This document shows, piece after piece, positions 18,818 through 28,046 of a stretch of DNA of 64,000 bases (position 1 is its first letter; each line of letters starts with the position of its first letter). The notes under the pieces are model-generated. The model worked only from the letters and a program-made list of their open reading frames with translations. It had not been told where the DNA came from and did no database searches. Origin of the DNA: an uncultured Bacillus sp. (lineage in GTDB: Bacteria > Bacillota > Bacilli > Bacillales_B > DSM-18226); assembly GCF_946478885.1 (NCBI RefSeq), contig NZ_CAMLDX010000006.1, positions 1 through 64,000 of the forward strand. Reading direction: 5' to 3'. The translations under genes and the position numbers were made by a program.

Positions 18818-18830
18818 GTCATCAGATGAC
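18818..18830. promoter_or_regulatory. Putative LutR operator of lutP
   Basis: GTCATCAGATGAC, the same 13-bp palindrome as before lutABC, begins 22 bp downstream of the lutP -10. Repression would be by blocking promoter escape or elongation. Confidence 0.75.
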
Positions 18831-19029
18831 CTTATGAACGGATATATTTTGTTTTTTTTAGGAATATACTGAAAACGCTTACGGATTAGGAGGGCTTTAA
18901 TTTTGCATTAATTTTGGGGCTGATGAACAAAATAATAAAAAGAAATAATTCATCTTTAAAGAAAATGCCATTTCATGCGGAAATTTCTGCAGTTGAGGGT
19001 CATTTACATTGTAAGAGGAGGATCTAACG

Positions 19030-20715
19030 ATGGAATATGTTCAAAATTTTATTCCAATAGGAGATAATCTCGGTATTTCGGTTGTTGTAGCCTTAATTCC
19101 CATCATTGTTTTCCTATTGGCCATTGCGAAAAAAATGGCAGCATGGCTTGCCAGTCTAATTACTTTAATTGTTACGATCGTGATAGCGATAGTTGCTTAT
19201 CAAATGCCAGTAATGCTGCCGATCATGTCCGCTACACAAGGGGCACTCTTTGGTTTGATTCCGATTTGCTGGATTATTCTTACATCCGTTTTCCTTTATA
19301 ATTTAACAGTGAAAACCGGAAAATTTGATAGAATTCGAGATTCTATCGTTTCAATAACTGATGATAGACGTTTACAAATATTGTTAATTGCCTTTTCATT
19401 TTCAGCGTTTTTAGAGGGTGCTGCAGGTTTTGGTGCACCGGTAGCCATTTCAGCGGCTATATTAGTTGGGCTTGGCTTTAATCCGCTTATGGCAGCTGGA
19501 ATTTGTTTGATCGGTAATATGTCAGCGGTTGCATTCGGTGCTGTTGGTTCACCAATTATTGCAATTTCAGGTCCCACTGGAATACCAGCAACAGACATTT
19601 CTGCAATGGCCGGCCGATTATTACCGCTTATTTCGGTTATTATTCCGTTCTATCTCGTTGTCGTAATGAGCAGTTTTAAAAAGGCCTTGGAAATTCTCCC
19701 TGCCATTATTATTTCAGGTGTTTCCTTTGCCTTGACACAATCTTTAGTTTCAAACTTTATCGGTCCTGAGTTAACGGATATTTTAGCAGCCGTAGTTTCG
19801 TTAGTTGCACTTGTATTGTTCCTGAGGGTTTGGAAGCCTAAAAAACCCTATTACTTTGCTCAAGATCAGGCGGCTGCAACAAGTGAATCTTCTTCACTGA
19901 AAAAGAAAGAGAAGAAGCATTCGAAGGGTGAAATTGTTGCAGCATGGTCACCTTTTATTACATTGATGGCTATGGTTATCCTTTGGGCTATTCCAGCTGT
20001 TAAAGCAGCTTTAAAAGGTATTTATACGGGGGAAAATGTCATTTTAAAAGGTCTTAATTCCATTGGCGAATTTTTATCAATTTCTCCGGAAGTCCCATTC
20101 TTGCACAACAATATATTGAATGGTGAAGGCGCTCCAATTGCTGCAACTTATGCCATTGATTTCCTAGCGACTCCTGGTACGGCAATTTTATTCGCTGCCA
20201 TTATTTCAAAATTTCTTTTAGGAATTTCCTGGAAGGGTTGGTTTGCAACATTATTTGAAACATTAAAAAACCTAAAATTCTCATTAATAACCATTGCTTT
20301 TGTAGTCGCTTTCGCTTATGTGATGAATTCTTCAGGCATGATTACAACCATCGCATTACTATTAGCACAAACAGGTGCACTATTCCCATTCTTTGCGCCA
20401 ATGCTCGGCTATTTAGGCGGATTCGTTACAGGTTCATGTACATCAGCGAATGTATTGTTTGGTTCCTTACAGCAACAAACTGCCTTATCGATCGGCATGA
20501 ATCCGGTTCTATCTGTTGGAGCCAATGCCATTGGTGCCAATATCGGTAAAATATTATCTCCGCAGTCTCTTGCCGTTGCTGCAGGTGCTACCGGATTAGT
20601 TGGACAAGAATCAAATGTCATGAAGTACGTCTTCAAGCATAGTCTTATCGTATTGCTACTCGCTTCTGTTCTTGTCTACTTAATGTCAACCGTGTTATCC
20701 TTTATGGTACCGTAA
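19030..20715 (+). CDS. lutP: L-lactate permease (LctP family)
   Basis: This 561-residue integral membrane protein has twelve or more helices and imports lactate with protons. Family landmarks are FLEGAAGFGAPVAISAAI, GNMSAVAFGAVGSP, and near the end VTGSCTSANVLFGSLQ with QSLAVAAGATG. AGAGGAGG before the ATG gives a strong start. It is divergent from lutR and shares the operator palindrome with lutABC, so import and oxidation of lactate should be switched on together. A terminator follows. Confidence 0.94.
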   Translation: MEYVQNFIPIGDNLGISVVVALIPIIVFLLAIAKKMAAWLASLITLIVTIVIAIVAYQMPVMLPIMSATQGALFGLIPICWIILTSVFLYNLTVKTGKFDRIRDSIVSITDDRRLQILLIAFSFSAFLEGAAGFGAPVAISAAILVGLGFNPLMAAGICLIGNMSAVAFGAVGSPIIAISGPTGIPATDISAMAGRLLPLISVIIPFYLVVVMSSFKKALEILPAIIISGVSFALTQSLVSNFIGPELTDILAAVVSLVALVLFLRVWKPKKPYYFAQDQAAATSESSSLKKKEKKHSKGEIVAAWSPFITLMAMVILWAIPAVKAALKGIYTGENVILKGLNSIGEFLSISPEVPFLHNNILNGEGAPIAATYAIDFLATPGTAILFAAIISKFLLGISWKGWFATLFETLKNLKFSLITIAFVVAFAYVMNSSGMITTIALLLAQTGALFPFFAPMLGYLGGFVTGSCTSANVLFGSLQQQTALSIGMNPVLSVGANAIGANIGKILSPQSLAVAAGATGLVGQESNVMKYVFKHSLIVLLLASVLVYLMSTVLSFMVP

Positions 20716-20728
20716 TTTACCCAATTTA

Positions 20729-20768
20729 CCTATAGCTCGGCCAATCGGCTAAGCTATAGGTTTTTTAT
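20729..20768 (+). terminator. Rho-independent terminator after lutP
   Basis: CCTATAGCT (20729-20737) pairs with AGCTATAGG (20752-20760), followed by TTTTTTATT. It begins 14 bp after the lutP stop. Confidence 0.85.
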
Positions 20769-20912
20769 TATGATGAAAGATCCATGCATCGTAACAACAC
20801 TCTTCCACGTTTGCCTTCTTAACAGCCATTTCTTTTTTCCCCCTTGATCATTTACAATAAATACACTATATATAATAGAAGGTTTTAATTCTTTAGAAGG
20901 AGAATTGTATGC

Positions 20913-22667
20913 ATGAAAATTATTTGTACTACGATTAACGCAAAATTTATTCACACCAATTTAGCGATTCGCTATTTAAAAGCTTATGCACAGCCGGAAT
21001 TTAATGTTGAAATAACGGAATATACCATTAAGGATCCCTTGATGAATATCGTGACAGACCTTTACCGCAAAAAACCGAATGTGATTGGCTTCAGCTGTTA
21101 TATATGGAATATGGAAGAAACGATAAAAGTCATTAAATTGCTGAAAAAAATCAATTCAGCTATCAAAATTGTTTTAGGCGGACCCGAAGTCTCTTACGAT
21201 GCTAAAGATTGGATGAATAAAGTGGACGAGATTGATTTTATTGTATCTGGGGAAGGAGAAGAAACATTCAAACGCCTACTTCAAGAATTAGAAGGTGATC
21301 AGAAATTCGAACAGGTTGGCGGGATGTGCTACCGAAACAGCTTTGGAGAACCAAAAATGATTCCCCAAATAAACAAATTAGATTTACGGTCGATCCCTAC
21401 TCCGTTCCGATTTGCAGAAGACATCTCCTCAGTGAGTAAACGCATTGCCTATATTGAAACAAGCCGTGGTTGCCCTTTCAACTGCCAGTTTTGTTTATCA
21501 TCAGTCGAGATCGGTGTCCGATACTTTGACAGGGAATTTATAAAGGAAGAAATCCGCTATTTAATGAAAAATGGGGCCAAAACATTTAAATTTTTAGACA
21601 GAACCTTTAATATTAGCAGAAGTTATGCGATGGATATTTTCCAATTCTTAATAGATGAGCATTTACCAGGAACGGTATTCCAATTCGAAATAACAGCCGA
21701 TATAATGCGCCCTGAAGTGATTGAATTCCTGAATAAAGAAGCCCCTCCCGGCTTGTTCCGATTTGAAATCGGTGTACAATCGACAAACGATTATACAAAC
21801 GAGCTTGTAAAAAGAAAACAAAATTTTGAAAAGCTGACACGAACGGTAACGATGGTTAAAAACGGTGGAAAGATTGATCAGCATCTTGATTTAATAGCCG
21901 GATTGCCTGAAGAGGATTACACATCCTTTCGAAAAACTTTTAACGATGTATTCGCCATGCGTCCTGAGGAATTACAGCTCGGCTTTTTAAAAATGTTGCG
22001 GGGAACCGGCCTCAGAAAACAGGCAGATGAATATCAATATGTCTATATGGATCAGGCTCCGTATGAAATTCTCAGCAACCGCGTGCTACCGTTTGATGAT
22101 GTGATCCGGATAAAACAAGTTGAAGATGTGCTAGAGAAATATTGGAATGATCATCGTATGGATCATTCGATTGAATATATAGTCAAAAACAGCTTTTCCT
22201 CCCCCTTTGACTTTTTTCAGGAGTTCGGAAGTTATTGGGAAAAAAGGGGCTGGTCACGAATTGGGCATCAATTAGAGGATTTATTCAAGCGCCTTGATGA
22301 ATTTCTTGACTATAGTTCTGTAAAAGATATTGAAATGATCCGTGACCTGATGAAGTACGATTATCTTTCCCACCAAAAATATAAACCGAGAAAACCTTGG
22401 TGGAAGCCAGCCTTAACAAAGCAGGAGCGTTCCCGTTATTATCAGGCCATCGCAAAAACTCCAAAAATCCTTACCGACATGGCTCTTAATGAAAAGGATA
22501 TAATGAAACATACAGTGCTTGAGCCGATTTCATTTAGTATCAGCCAATACTTAATGGATGGAACAATTATCAATACACCGATGCTTCTTTTTGTTTATTT
22601 CAATTCTGCCACAGAAAAACCGGTGCTTCTGAATTTAGAAACAAGTACCTTAAGATGGGATCATTAA
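20913..22667 (+). CDS. B12-binding-domain radical SAM protein (DUF4080-like)
   Basis: This 584-residue protein has an N-terminal cobalamin-binding-like domain (residues 1-130; GFSCYIWNMEE, VLGGPEVSYDA) and a radical SAM core with CPFNCQFC near residue 187, which ligates the [4Fe-4S] cluster. Then comes a C-terminal domain typical of the DUF4080 subgroup. Such enzymes carry out methylation or other radical chemistry on unknown substrates. AGAAGGAG precedes the ATG at 20913; a nearer ATG at 20909 is out of frame. It is monocistronic, and the context gives no substrate. Confidence 0.85.
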   Translation: MKIICTTINAKFIHTNLAIRYLKAYAQPEFNVEITEYTIKDPLMNIVTDLYRKKPNVIGFSCYIWNMEETIKVIKLLKKINSAIKIVLGGPEVSYDAKDWMNKVDEIDFIVSGEGEETFKRLLQELEGDQKFEQVGGMCYRNSFGEPKMIPQINKLDLRSIPTPFRFAEDISSVSKRIAYIETSRGCPFNCQFCLSSVEIGVRYFDREFIKEEIRYLMKNGAKTFKFLDRTFNISRSYAMDIFQFLIDEHLPGTVFQFEITADIMRPEVIEFLNKEAPPGLFRFEIGVQSTNDYTNELVKRKQNFEKLTRTVTMVKNGGKIDQHLDLIAGLPEEDYTSFRKTFNDVFAMRPEELQLGFLKMLRGTGLRKQADEYQYVYMDQAPYEILSNRVLPFDDVIRIKQVEDVLEKYWNDHRMDHSIEYIVKNSFSSPFDFFQEFGSYWEKRGWSRIGHQLEDLFKRLDEFLDYSSVKDIEMIRDLMKYDYLSHQKYKPRKPWWKPALTKQERSRYYQAIAKTPKILTDMALNEKDIMKHTVLEPISFSISQYLMDGTIINTPMLLFVYFNSATEKPVLLNLETSTLRWDH

Positions 22668-22737
22668 CAAAAGAGCCTGCGCAAATCCTCTGAAACATAT
22701 GAATAAAATATGGATATATTAAGGTTTTGAAGCATGA

Positions 22738-22786
22738 AAAGGGGCAATTCAGAAGTCAAATATTCTGGATAGCCCCTTCTTTTTGT
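22738..22786. terminator. Bidirectional terminator
   Basis: GGGGC and CAGAA arms pair with TTCTG and TGCCCC around a short loop, with A/T runs on both sides. It lies between the radical SAM gene (ends 22667, plus) and the two small minus-strand frames (end 22787). Confidence 0.65.
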
Positions 22787-22930
22787 TCAATCATCCTTCA
22801 CTGCTGTATTTTTTCTTTTCTTTTTTTCATTCATGAAGGGGATTTCATAATATTTAGCTGCATTCAAATCGCCAAACTCCATTCCAAATTCAACAGTGGA
22901 CTCAACTTTTCTTTTTTCTTTCTTTTTCAA
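22787..22930 (-). CDS. Small basic protein, second of an overlapping pair
   Basis: This 47-residue product starts at a TTG (22930) with GGGGAG nine bases upstream. It is rich in Lys and Glu and contains ESTVEFGMEFGDLNAAKYYE. The TTGA start overlaps the stop of the preceding small frame by four bases. I do not recognise it; the TEF/EFG pattern vaguely recalls gamma-type spore proteins, but that is not enough for a call. A terminator follows directly. Confidence 0.45.
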   Translation of the reverse strand: MKKKEKRKVESTVEFGMEFGDLNAAKYYEIPFMNEKKKRKNTAVKDD

Positions 22931-23094
22931 TGTCCGTTTCTCCCCTTTTTCCCCTGCTTAGAATTTCGATTCGCGCCTTTCATAGGATTCTCTCCATTAC
23001 TAAATTCAGCGGAAAATTCCGTTTCTCGCGTATTCTTTTTCGGGGTTTTACTATGCTTTACTGTTGCATTGAATTCTGCTTTTCGTTTGGCCAC
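22927..23094 (-). CDS. Small basic protein, first of an overlapping pair
   Basis: This 55-residue, Lys/Asn-rich product begins at GTG (23094) with a perfect AGGAGG seven bases upstream. It contains KKNTRETEFSAEFSNGENP and ends KKGRNGH. The strong ribosome binding site and the coupling to a second small frame argue that it is real although short. The function is unknown. The opposite strand carries a Phe-rich open frame that is only its shadow. Confidence 0.5.
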   Translation of the reverse strand: MAKRKAEFNATVKHSKTPKKNTRETEFSAEFSNGENPMKGANRNSKQGKKGRNGH

Positions 23095-23278
23095 AACCAT
23101 TCCTCCTGTTTCTGCAGGCTTTCAGTCACTGGCAATAAATCAGCGATTGAATCCACCTTTTATATAAGCATATTTTCTGCTATCAAACAGGTTTCATTCA
23201 GGTATTTTCCTTCCTATTTTTACTGCTCATAAATCGCCGAACATGACAAAAAATGATACTAAAAAGGAATGAATGCTA

Positions 23279-23620
23279 ATGAAAAAACAACAAAAAAAAG
23301 CAATCGATATTGATCAAACACTGCCGCATCAAATTAATGCACCTAGTTTTAAAGATACAGCCATGAACATTCAGCCTCCATTTGTCAATTCCTTTGGTGT
23401 GACTATAGGTGACAGCTACTATGCATCTGAAGAATCACCATTAGAAAATTGGAGTAAAGAGACCGATCCTGAAATAATGGCTGGCAGTGAATGGGTACAC
23501 CCTACCAATGATATTGGCTGGAATACTGCTGCCAATAGAAAATTACTGGAAACCAATAAAGCTGAGCAAACAATTCATTTCATGCATCCAACCATTGATG
23601 TCAGTAAGAGTACCGATTAA
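23279..23620 (+). CDS. Small hydrophilic protein (DUF3905-like)
   Basis: This encodes 113 residues, hydrophilic and without membrane segments. The conserved-looking core is SFGVTIGDSYYASEESPLENW, split with SEWVHPTNDIGWNT, which I associate loosely with the Bacillus family DUF3905. The ATG at 23279 has AAGGA ten bases upstream; the ATG at 23273 would be too close. It may be sporulation-linked, but nothing in the sequence proves it. A compact hairpin follows the stop. Confidence 0.65.
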   Translation: MKKQQKKAIDIDQTLPHQINAPSFKDTAMNIQPPFVNSFGVTIGDSYYASEESPLENWSKETDPEIMAGSEWVHPTNDIGWNTAANRKLLETNKAEQTIHFMHPTIDVSKSTD

Positions 23621-23624
23621 AGCA

Positions 23625-23657
23625 AAGGTGTCAGGCATTATTCCTGACACCTTAACG
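23625..23657. terminator. Bidirectional terminator; minimal form of the palindromic repeat
   Basis: AAGGTGTCAGG (23625-23635) pairs perfectly with CCTGACACCTT (23643-23653) around a 7-base loop. The arms are the inner arms of the dispersed repeat family without its centre. It lies between two convergent genes. Confidence 0.8.
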
Positions 23658-23666
23658 GAACAAACA

Positions 23667-25031
23667 TCATCCAATGATAATTCTTTCCTTCGGATAATGA
23701 TAATTTACTTCATTATCCGAACCCTTTCCTTTGAGAAGAAGCAACAATGATACAAGACCGATTCTTCCAATAAACATAAGGAGCATAATAATACATTTTC
23801 CCAAGAATGATAAATCGGCTGTGATTCCCATTGACAATCCAGTTGTACCGAATGCAGAGCATACTTCAAAAATAATTTCCAGAAGTGACTGATTCTCAGT
23901 CAACGATAAGATCACAACTGCAGTAAAGCAGATAATGCCCGACAAAATCGTCACGGCAAGTGACTTCAAAATATCGATTTCATGTATTTCTCGATTAAAT
24001 ATTTTTATATCCTTTCTTCCTCTGGCAAAATGAAAAAGGAATAACAGATTCAGAGCCAGGGTTGTCGTTCGTATCCCTCCACCGACAGAACTCGGTGATG
24101 CCCCGATAAACATTAAAACACAAATGACCAGTAAAGTTGCATTAGTGAATTCACTGACATCCATTGTCGCTAAACCGCCGCTTCTTGTTGTTGCAGACTG
24201 GAAAAAGGCATAGAAAAAGGATTGATGCCATACCATTCCTTTGAAATAATGACGACATTCAAGAAGGATGATTAACAGCGTACCCACAATAAGCAAACCG
24301 GCAAACATAATGGATGTAACTTTTGTAAACAAGGAAAACCGGAACGGCAGAGTAGAATCATTTTTATGAAACAGATAATTTTTCACTTCAATTAATACCG
24401 GAAAACCAATTGCACCAAGGGTCAGCAAGATAATATTGATAAGCTGCACAAAATAATCATTTGCGTAAGGCTGCAGCGATGTCCCTGTAATATCCAAACC
24501 AGCATTTGTGGTTGCACTAACTGCCATAAATAATCCATTCAGCATCGCTTCCCAAAAGGACGAATAATATTGGATTAAATGAAATCCCAGTATTAAAGCC
24601 CCGGCTAATTCAATAATTAAAATGATTTTTAGTATTTCAATGATTAGTGATACAAGACCGGACAGATTTGTTTGATTATGGTCAACCATAATCAGCTGTC
24701 TGCCACGCAGTCCGATTTTCTTTCCTAGCAAGAGCCAAAAGAAGGTTCCTAATGACATAACGCCAATCCCGCCAAATTGAAAAACAAACATCAAGACAAA
24801 AACACCAAATATACTGTAGGTTTCCGAAATATTAACCACCGTTAAACCGGTCACACTGACCGAACTTATCGCGGTAAAAATCGTATCTATTAAGGATACT
24901 TCCACACCTTTCTGGTGAACGGCAGGAAGGCTTAAAAGTAGTACTGAAACGGTTACCGCCAAAAAGTAAAAAGAAAGTATAGCCTGAGCAGGCGTAATAT
25001 TGTCCAATTTTTGTTTTAGCTTTTTCCACAT
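23667..25031 (-). CDS. KtrB/KtrD-type potassium uptake protein
   Basis: This 454-residue membrane protein of the Trk/Ktr/HKT superfamily has the fourfold M1-P-M2 layout. Pore-like segments are visible at SSVSVTGLTVVN, SATTNAGLDITG, TRSGGLATMD and SAFGTTGLSMG, whose glycines form the potassium filter. It is the ion-conducting subunit and needs a cytosolic KtrA/KtrC-type regulator, which is not encoded next to it. That solitary arrangement resembles ktrD of B. subtilis. AGGACTT/GGAAA lies before the ATG. No c-di-AMP leader was found here, unlike kimA. Confidence 0.88.
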   Translation of the reverse strand: MWKKLKQKLDNITPAQAILSFYFLAVTVSVLLLSLPAVHQKGVEVSLIDTIFTAISSVSVTGLTVVNISETYSIFGVFVLMFVFQFGGIGVMSLGTFFWLLLGKKIGLRGRQLIMVDHNQTNLSGLVSLIIEILKIILIIELAGALILGFHLIQYYSSFWEAMLNGLFMAVSATTNAGLDITGTSLQPYANDYFVQLINIILLTLGAIGFPVLIEVKNYLFHKNDSTLPFRFSLFTKVTSIMFAGLLIVGTLLIILLECRHYFKGMVWHQSFFYAFFQSATTRSGGLATMDVSEFTNATLLVICVLMFIGASPSSVGGGIRTTTLALNLLFLFHFARGRKDIKIFNREIHEIDILKSLAVTILSGIICFTAVVILSLTENQSLLEIIFEVCSAFGTTGLSMGITADLSFLGKCIIMLLMFIGRIGLVSLLLLLKGKGSDNEVNYHYPKERIIIG

Positions 25032-25336
25032 ATTTCCAGAAGTCCTTTCTCCAATTGAACTAATCCTATCTTAATGAATATTTCCTGCTTTTAAAAGAAA
25101 TAAATATAAATTTAAAGAAAACTTCATGCATTATTATGATAACAAACATTTTGAGAAAATAATAACCAGCAATCCTCTTCATTTAAACCCCGGATAGTTA
25201 AGAGAAGAGGAAGATTCAAGTTCCTGTTCAACCGGGCGTGAATTATTACCACTAATGAAAATTGATTTTTTACCCATAATACTAATACAGAGTATATTTC
25301 TGCTCTGTAATTGAGTCATTGAAGGAGCTGAAAATC

Positions 25337-25537
25337 ATGGCAAGAAGCAGCAATAAACTGCTTGTTCCCGGTATCGAGCAATACCTTGATCAGGTGAAAT
25401 ATGAGATTGCTCAGGAGTTTGGTGTGCATTTAGGCTCGGATACCGTATCCCGAGCAAACGGGTCTGTCGGAGGGGAAATTACTAAACGTCTCGTTCAGCA
25501 GGCACAGGCTCATTTATCCGGGCGAAACCAGCAATAA
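25337..25537 (+). CDS. Small acid-soluble spore protein, alpha/beta type
   Basis: This 66-residue protein coats and protects DNA in the dormant spore. The two family motifs are clear: [10 protein letters not shown] near residue 25 and [14 protein letters not shown] near 50. The germination-protease site is expected at E-I/F-A in the first motif. GGAG precedes the ATG at 25337. CATAATA at 25275-25281 fits a SigG -10 element, but no convincing -35 is seen at the right distance. The 305-bp gap to the KtrB-type gene shows nothing else. Confidence 0.93.
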   Translation: MARSSNKLLVPGIEQYLDQVKYEIAQEFGVHLGSDTVSRANGSVGGEITKRLVQQAQAHLSGRNQQ

Positions 25538-25550
25538 CGATATAGAATGG

Positions 25551-25580
25551 AAAAAAAGTCCGGAAAACCGGACTTTTTTC
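25551..25580. terminator. Bidirectional terminator between SASP gene and prfC
   Basis: GTCCGG (25558-25563) pairs with CCGGAC (25568-25573) around AAAA, with an A run on the left and a T run on the right, so it serves both convergent genes. Confidence 0.9.
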
Positions 25581-25589
25581 AATTTGGAT

Positions 25590-27167
25590 TCACTCTGAAT
25601 CCATTGGATTGTATAATTTAATCTCTGGATTTTTCTCCTGAAACCATCTTAATGCAAAGTCATTTTCAAACAGGAATACTTTTTTGTCATACCGATCTGT
25701 CACAAGCAGGCTGCGTGAGCTGGATAAATTTTCATTAAATTCTTCATTTTCTACCCATCGGGCAATCTTAGACCCTTGATGTTCCATAACTACATCGACA
25801 TTGTATTCATTTCTCATGCGATGCTCAAATACTTCAAATTGCAACTGACCAACTGCACCAAGCAGATATTCATCTGTTTTCACCGTTTTGAACAGCTGAA
25901 TCGCTCCCTCTTGAACAAGTTGCTGAATTCCCTTATGAAAATGCTTTTGTTTCATCACATTTTTCGCAGTTACCCGGACAAAGAGCTCTGGTGTAAATTG
26001 CGGCAGTTTTTCATACTGAAATTGTTCTTTTCCGGATGTTAGCGTATCACCAATTTGATAGGTACCTGGATCGTAAAGACCAATAATATCACCGCTCACT
26101 GCTTCATCCACTGTACTGCGGTCATCTGCCATAAACTGTGTAGATTGCGCGAGCTTCATTTGCTTGCCAGTCCGCGGAATCGTAACCATCATTCCCCGTT
26201 CAAATTTTCCTGAGCAAACCCGCAGAAATGCAATTCTATCCCGGTGCGCCGGATTCATATTGGCTTGTATTTTAAAAATAAAGCCTGAGAAACTTTCTGA
26301 TAGCGAGTCGATTTTTCCTATTGTAGACTCCCTTGACTGCGGCGGAGGAGCAAACTGCAAATACGTTTCTAAAAAGGTCTGAACACCAAAATTGGTTAAG
26401 GCGCTTCCGAAAAATACTGGTGTCAAAGAGCCATCTGCAATTTTCTCTTCAGAAAATTCATTTCCTGCCTCATTTAGGAGCATAATTTCCTCCAGCATTT
26501 GATCATACAAGGAATTTTGTTTAATTTTTGCTTCTCCCTCTACTTCACCAGCTTCATTTAATGGAAGAAACCTTTCAGATTCATCCACGCGAAATTGTTC
26601 AATCCGGTTATAAAATCGATCGTAAATGCCTAGGAATTCTTTTCCCATTCCAATCGGCCAATTCATCGGATAAGATTCAATCCCCATTACTTCCTCAAGC
26701 TCAGAAAGCAATTCAAGCGGTGGTCTTCCCTCACGATCCAATTTATTCATAAAGGTAAAAATTGGAATACCCCTCATGCGGCAAACTTTAAACAGCTTCA
26801 GTGTCTGCTCCTCAATTCCCTTCGCAGAATCTATAATCATGACAGCACTATCTACTGCCGTCAGTGTTCGGTACGTATCTTCACTGAAATCTTGGTGACC
26901 TGGGGTATCTAAAATATTTACCCGTGCTCCGTTATAGTCGAATTGCAAAACACTTGAGGTTACAGAAATTCCCCGTTGTTTTTCAATTTCCATCCAGTCA
27001 CTTGTCGCATATTTACCTGTCTTCTTCCCTTTTACCGTCCCTGCATCACGAATCGCCCCTCCAAAAAGCAAAAGCTTTTCCGTTAAGGTTGTTTTTCCTG
27101 CATCCGGGTGGGAAATGATGGCAAATGTACGTCGTGACAACACTTCTTCTTTAAATGTTTTCGCCAT
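25590..27167 (-). CDS. prfC: Peptide chain release factor 3
   Basis: This 525-residue translational GTPase recycles RF1/RF2 from the ribosome after peptide release. The G1 motif is SHPDAGKTT (residues 19-27), G3 is [11 protein letters not shown] and G4 NKLD. The RF3-specific C-terminal domain ends [15 protein letters not shown] precedes the ATG. RF3 is present in some Bacillaceae but absent from others. The 5' region holds a hairpin followed by a T-run about 105 nt before the start, suggesting attenuation. Confidence 0.95.
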   Translation of the reverse strand: MAKTFKEEVLSRRTFAIISHPDAGKTTLTEKLLLFGGAIRDAGTVKGKKTGKYATSDWMEIEKQRGISVTSSVLQFDYNGARVNILDTPGHQDFSEDTYRTLTAVDSAVMIIDSAKGIEEQTLKLFKVCRMRGIPIFTFMNKLDREGRPPLELLSELEEVMGIESYPMNWPIGMGKEFLGIYDRFYNRIEQFRVDESERFLPLNEAGEVEGEAKIKQNSLYDQMLEEIMLLNEAGNEFSEEKIADGSLTPVFFGSALTNFGVQTFLETYLQFAPPPQSRESTIGKIDSLSESFSGFIFKIQANMNPAHRDRIAFLRVCSGKFERGMMVTIPRTGKQMKLAQSTQFMADDRSTVDEAVSGDIIGLYDPGTYQIGDTLTSGKEQFQYEKLPQFTPELFVRVTAKNVMKQKHFHKGIQQLVQEGAIQLFKTVKTDEYLLGAVGQLQFEVFEHRMRNEYNVDVVMEHQGSKIARWVENEEFNENLSSSRSLLVTDRYDKKVFLFENDFALRWFQEKNPEIKLYNPMDSE

Positions 27168-27273
27168 AAATGTTCCTCACTTTAACCCAAATCAAATTTT
27201 ACTCATAATTTTAATCTTATCTTTCCAGAAGACAGTTTGCAATATATCTTTTTTAAAAGGTTCGCTAAATATT

Positions 27274-27299
27274 AAAAAGGAAGGGCGACACGTCCCTCC
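27274..27299 (-). terminator. Terminator-like hairpin in the prfC leader
   Basis: On the minus strand GGAGGGACG pairs with CGCCCTTCC (one mismatch) around a 3-base loop (27299-27279), followed by TTTTTAAT. There is no gene between it and the yjcZ-like gene's own terminator, so it ends a short leader RNA about 107 nt before prfC. Confidence 0.5.
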
Positions 27300-27470
27300 A
27301 TGTTTCACCAGTCGATTAAAGCCATTACTACCGTCCTATCTCACCTGGCTTCGTATGTAGACACAAGTTTTGATCATACATGCCATTTTTTATCGATTAA
27401 CTTAAATATTCCAACGCATATCCTATATATCCTGATCCTAACTCAATCCTGTATTTCTTATGCCTATTGA

Positions 27471-27508
27471 AAAGAGGTGCTGCATGAAAAAGCAGCACCC
27501 TCTTTATT
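27471..27508 (-). terminator. Terminator after the first YjcZ-like gene
   Basis: GAGGGTGCTGC pairs with GCAGCACCTC (one bulge) on the minus strand, followed by a T run toward 27471. The stretch from here to prfC, about 300 bp, holds only the leader described separately. Confidence 0.65.
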
Positions 27509-27519
27509 TATCATTTTGA

Positions 27520-27648
27520 TTACCATTTAAAGCAGACTGCACCTACAATAATTAATAAAATGAACAGAACAACGATTAGAGCGAAACCGCAGCCAAAGCC
27601 GCCGCCATAACCGTATCCTCCACAGCAATATCCATAACCGTAAGGCAT
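27520..27648 (-). CDS. YjcZ-family sporulation miniprotein
   Basis: This 42-residue protein starts [17 protein letters not shown] and continues with the hydrophobic stretch [17 protein letters not shown], one membrane helix. This is the pattern of YjcZ-type sporulation proteins, whose role is unknown. GGAAGGTGG precedes the ATG. It lies 36 bp from a second member of the family, so the two are likely tandem duplicates in one operon. Confidence 0.85.
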   Translation of the reverse strand: MPYGYGYCCGGYGYGGGFGCGFALIVVLFILLIIVGAVCFKW

Positions 27649-27684
27649 GAAAACGCCACCTTCCTCTCTTTTCCGATCAATTAG

Positions 27685-27789
27685 TTAGCAATAACCGCCA
27701 TATCCCCAAGATGCACCAATAATAATTAACAAAATGAACAATACAACTAATAGGGCAAAGCCTGATCCATATCCGTATTCTCCTGACAT
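27685..27789 (-). CDS. YjcZ-family sporulation miniprotein, second copy
   Basis: This 34-residue protein starts [10 protein letters not shown], then [24 protein letters not shown]. It shares the membrane helix [13 protein letters not shown] with its neighbour but has a shorter Gly/Tyr head and a Gly/Tyr tail. A perfect AGGAGG lies before the ATG at 27789. The family is common in tandem in Bacillus genomes. Confidence 0.82.
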   Translation of the reverse strand: MSGEYGYGSGFALLVVLFILLIIIGASWGYGGYC

Positions 27790-28046
27790 GTTAAAGACCT
27801 CCTTATCTAAATTCCATATATCCTATTCACTATAGATATATTATGCGATAGACAAATACACAAATTTAGGTTTTTTCATCAGTCCTTGTCCCATGAGCCG
27901 ACACAAAAAGACTGACCAGAAGCAGGTCAGCCTGTATTATTTATTTAGTTTTTGCCGGAGAAATAAAGGATTTCCAGCTGTCAATTAATCGAATCAGCCA
28001 CTCAGGACTTCCTAAAAGTCTAAGGAAACCACTTTTTATTAATTTA

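Noticed and set aside
22727..23232. Two Phe-rich plus-strand open frames
   Set aside because: Low-complexity Phe/Ser/Cys composition without ribosome binding sites; they are the complement of the Lys-rich small genes on the minus strand.
27274..27299. T-box-like ending (GGAGGG...CGCCCUU) before prfC
   Set aside because: The T-box core AGGGTGGNACCGCG is absent and the gene is not an aminoacyl-tRNA or amino-acid gene, so only a terminator-like hairpin is reported.
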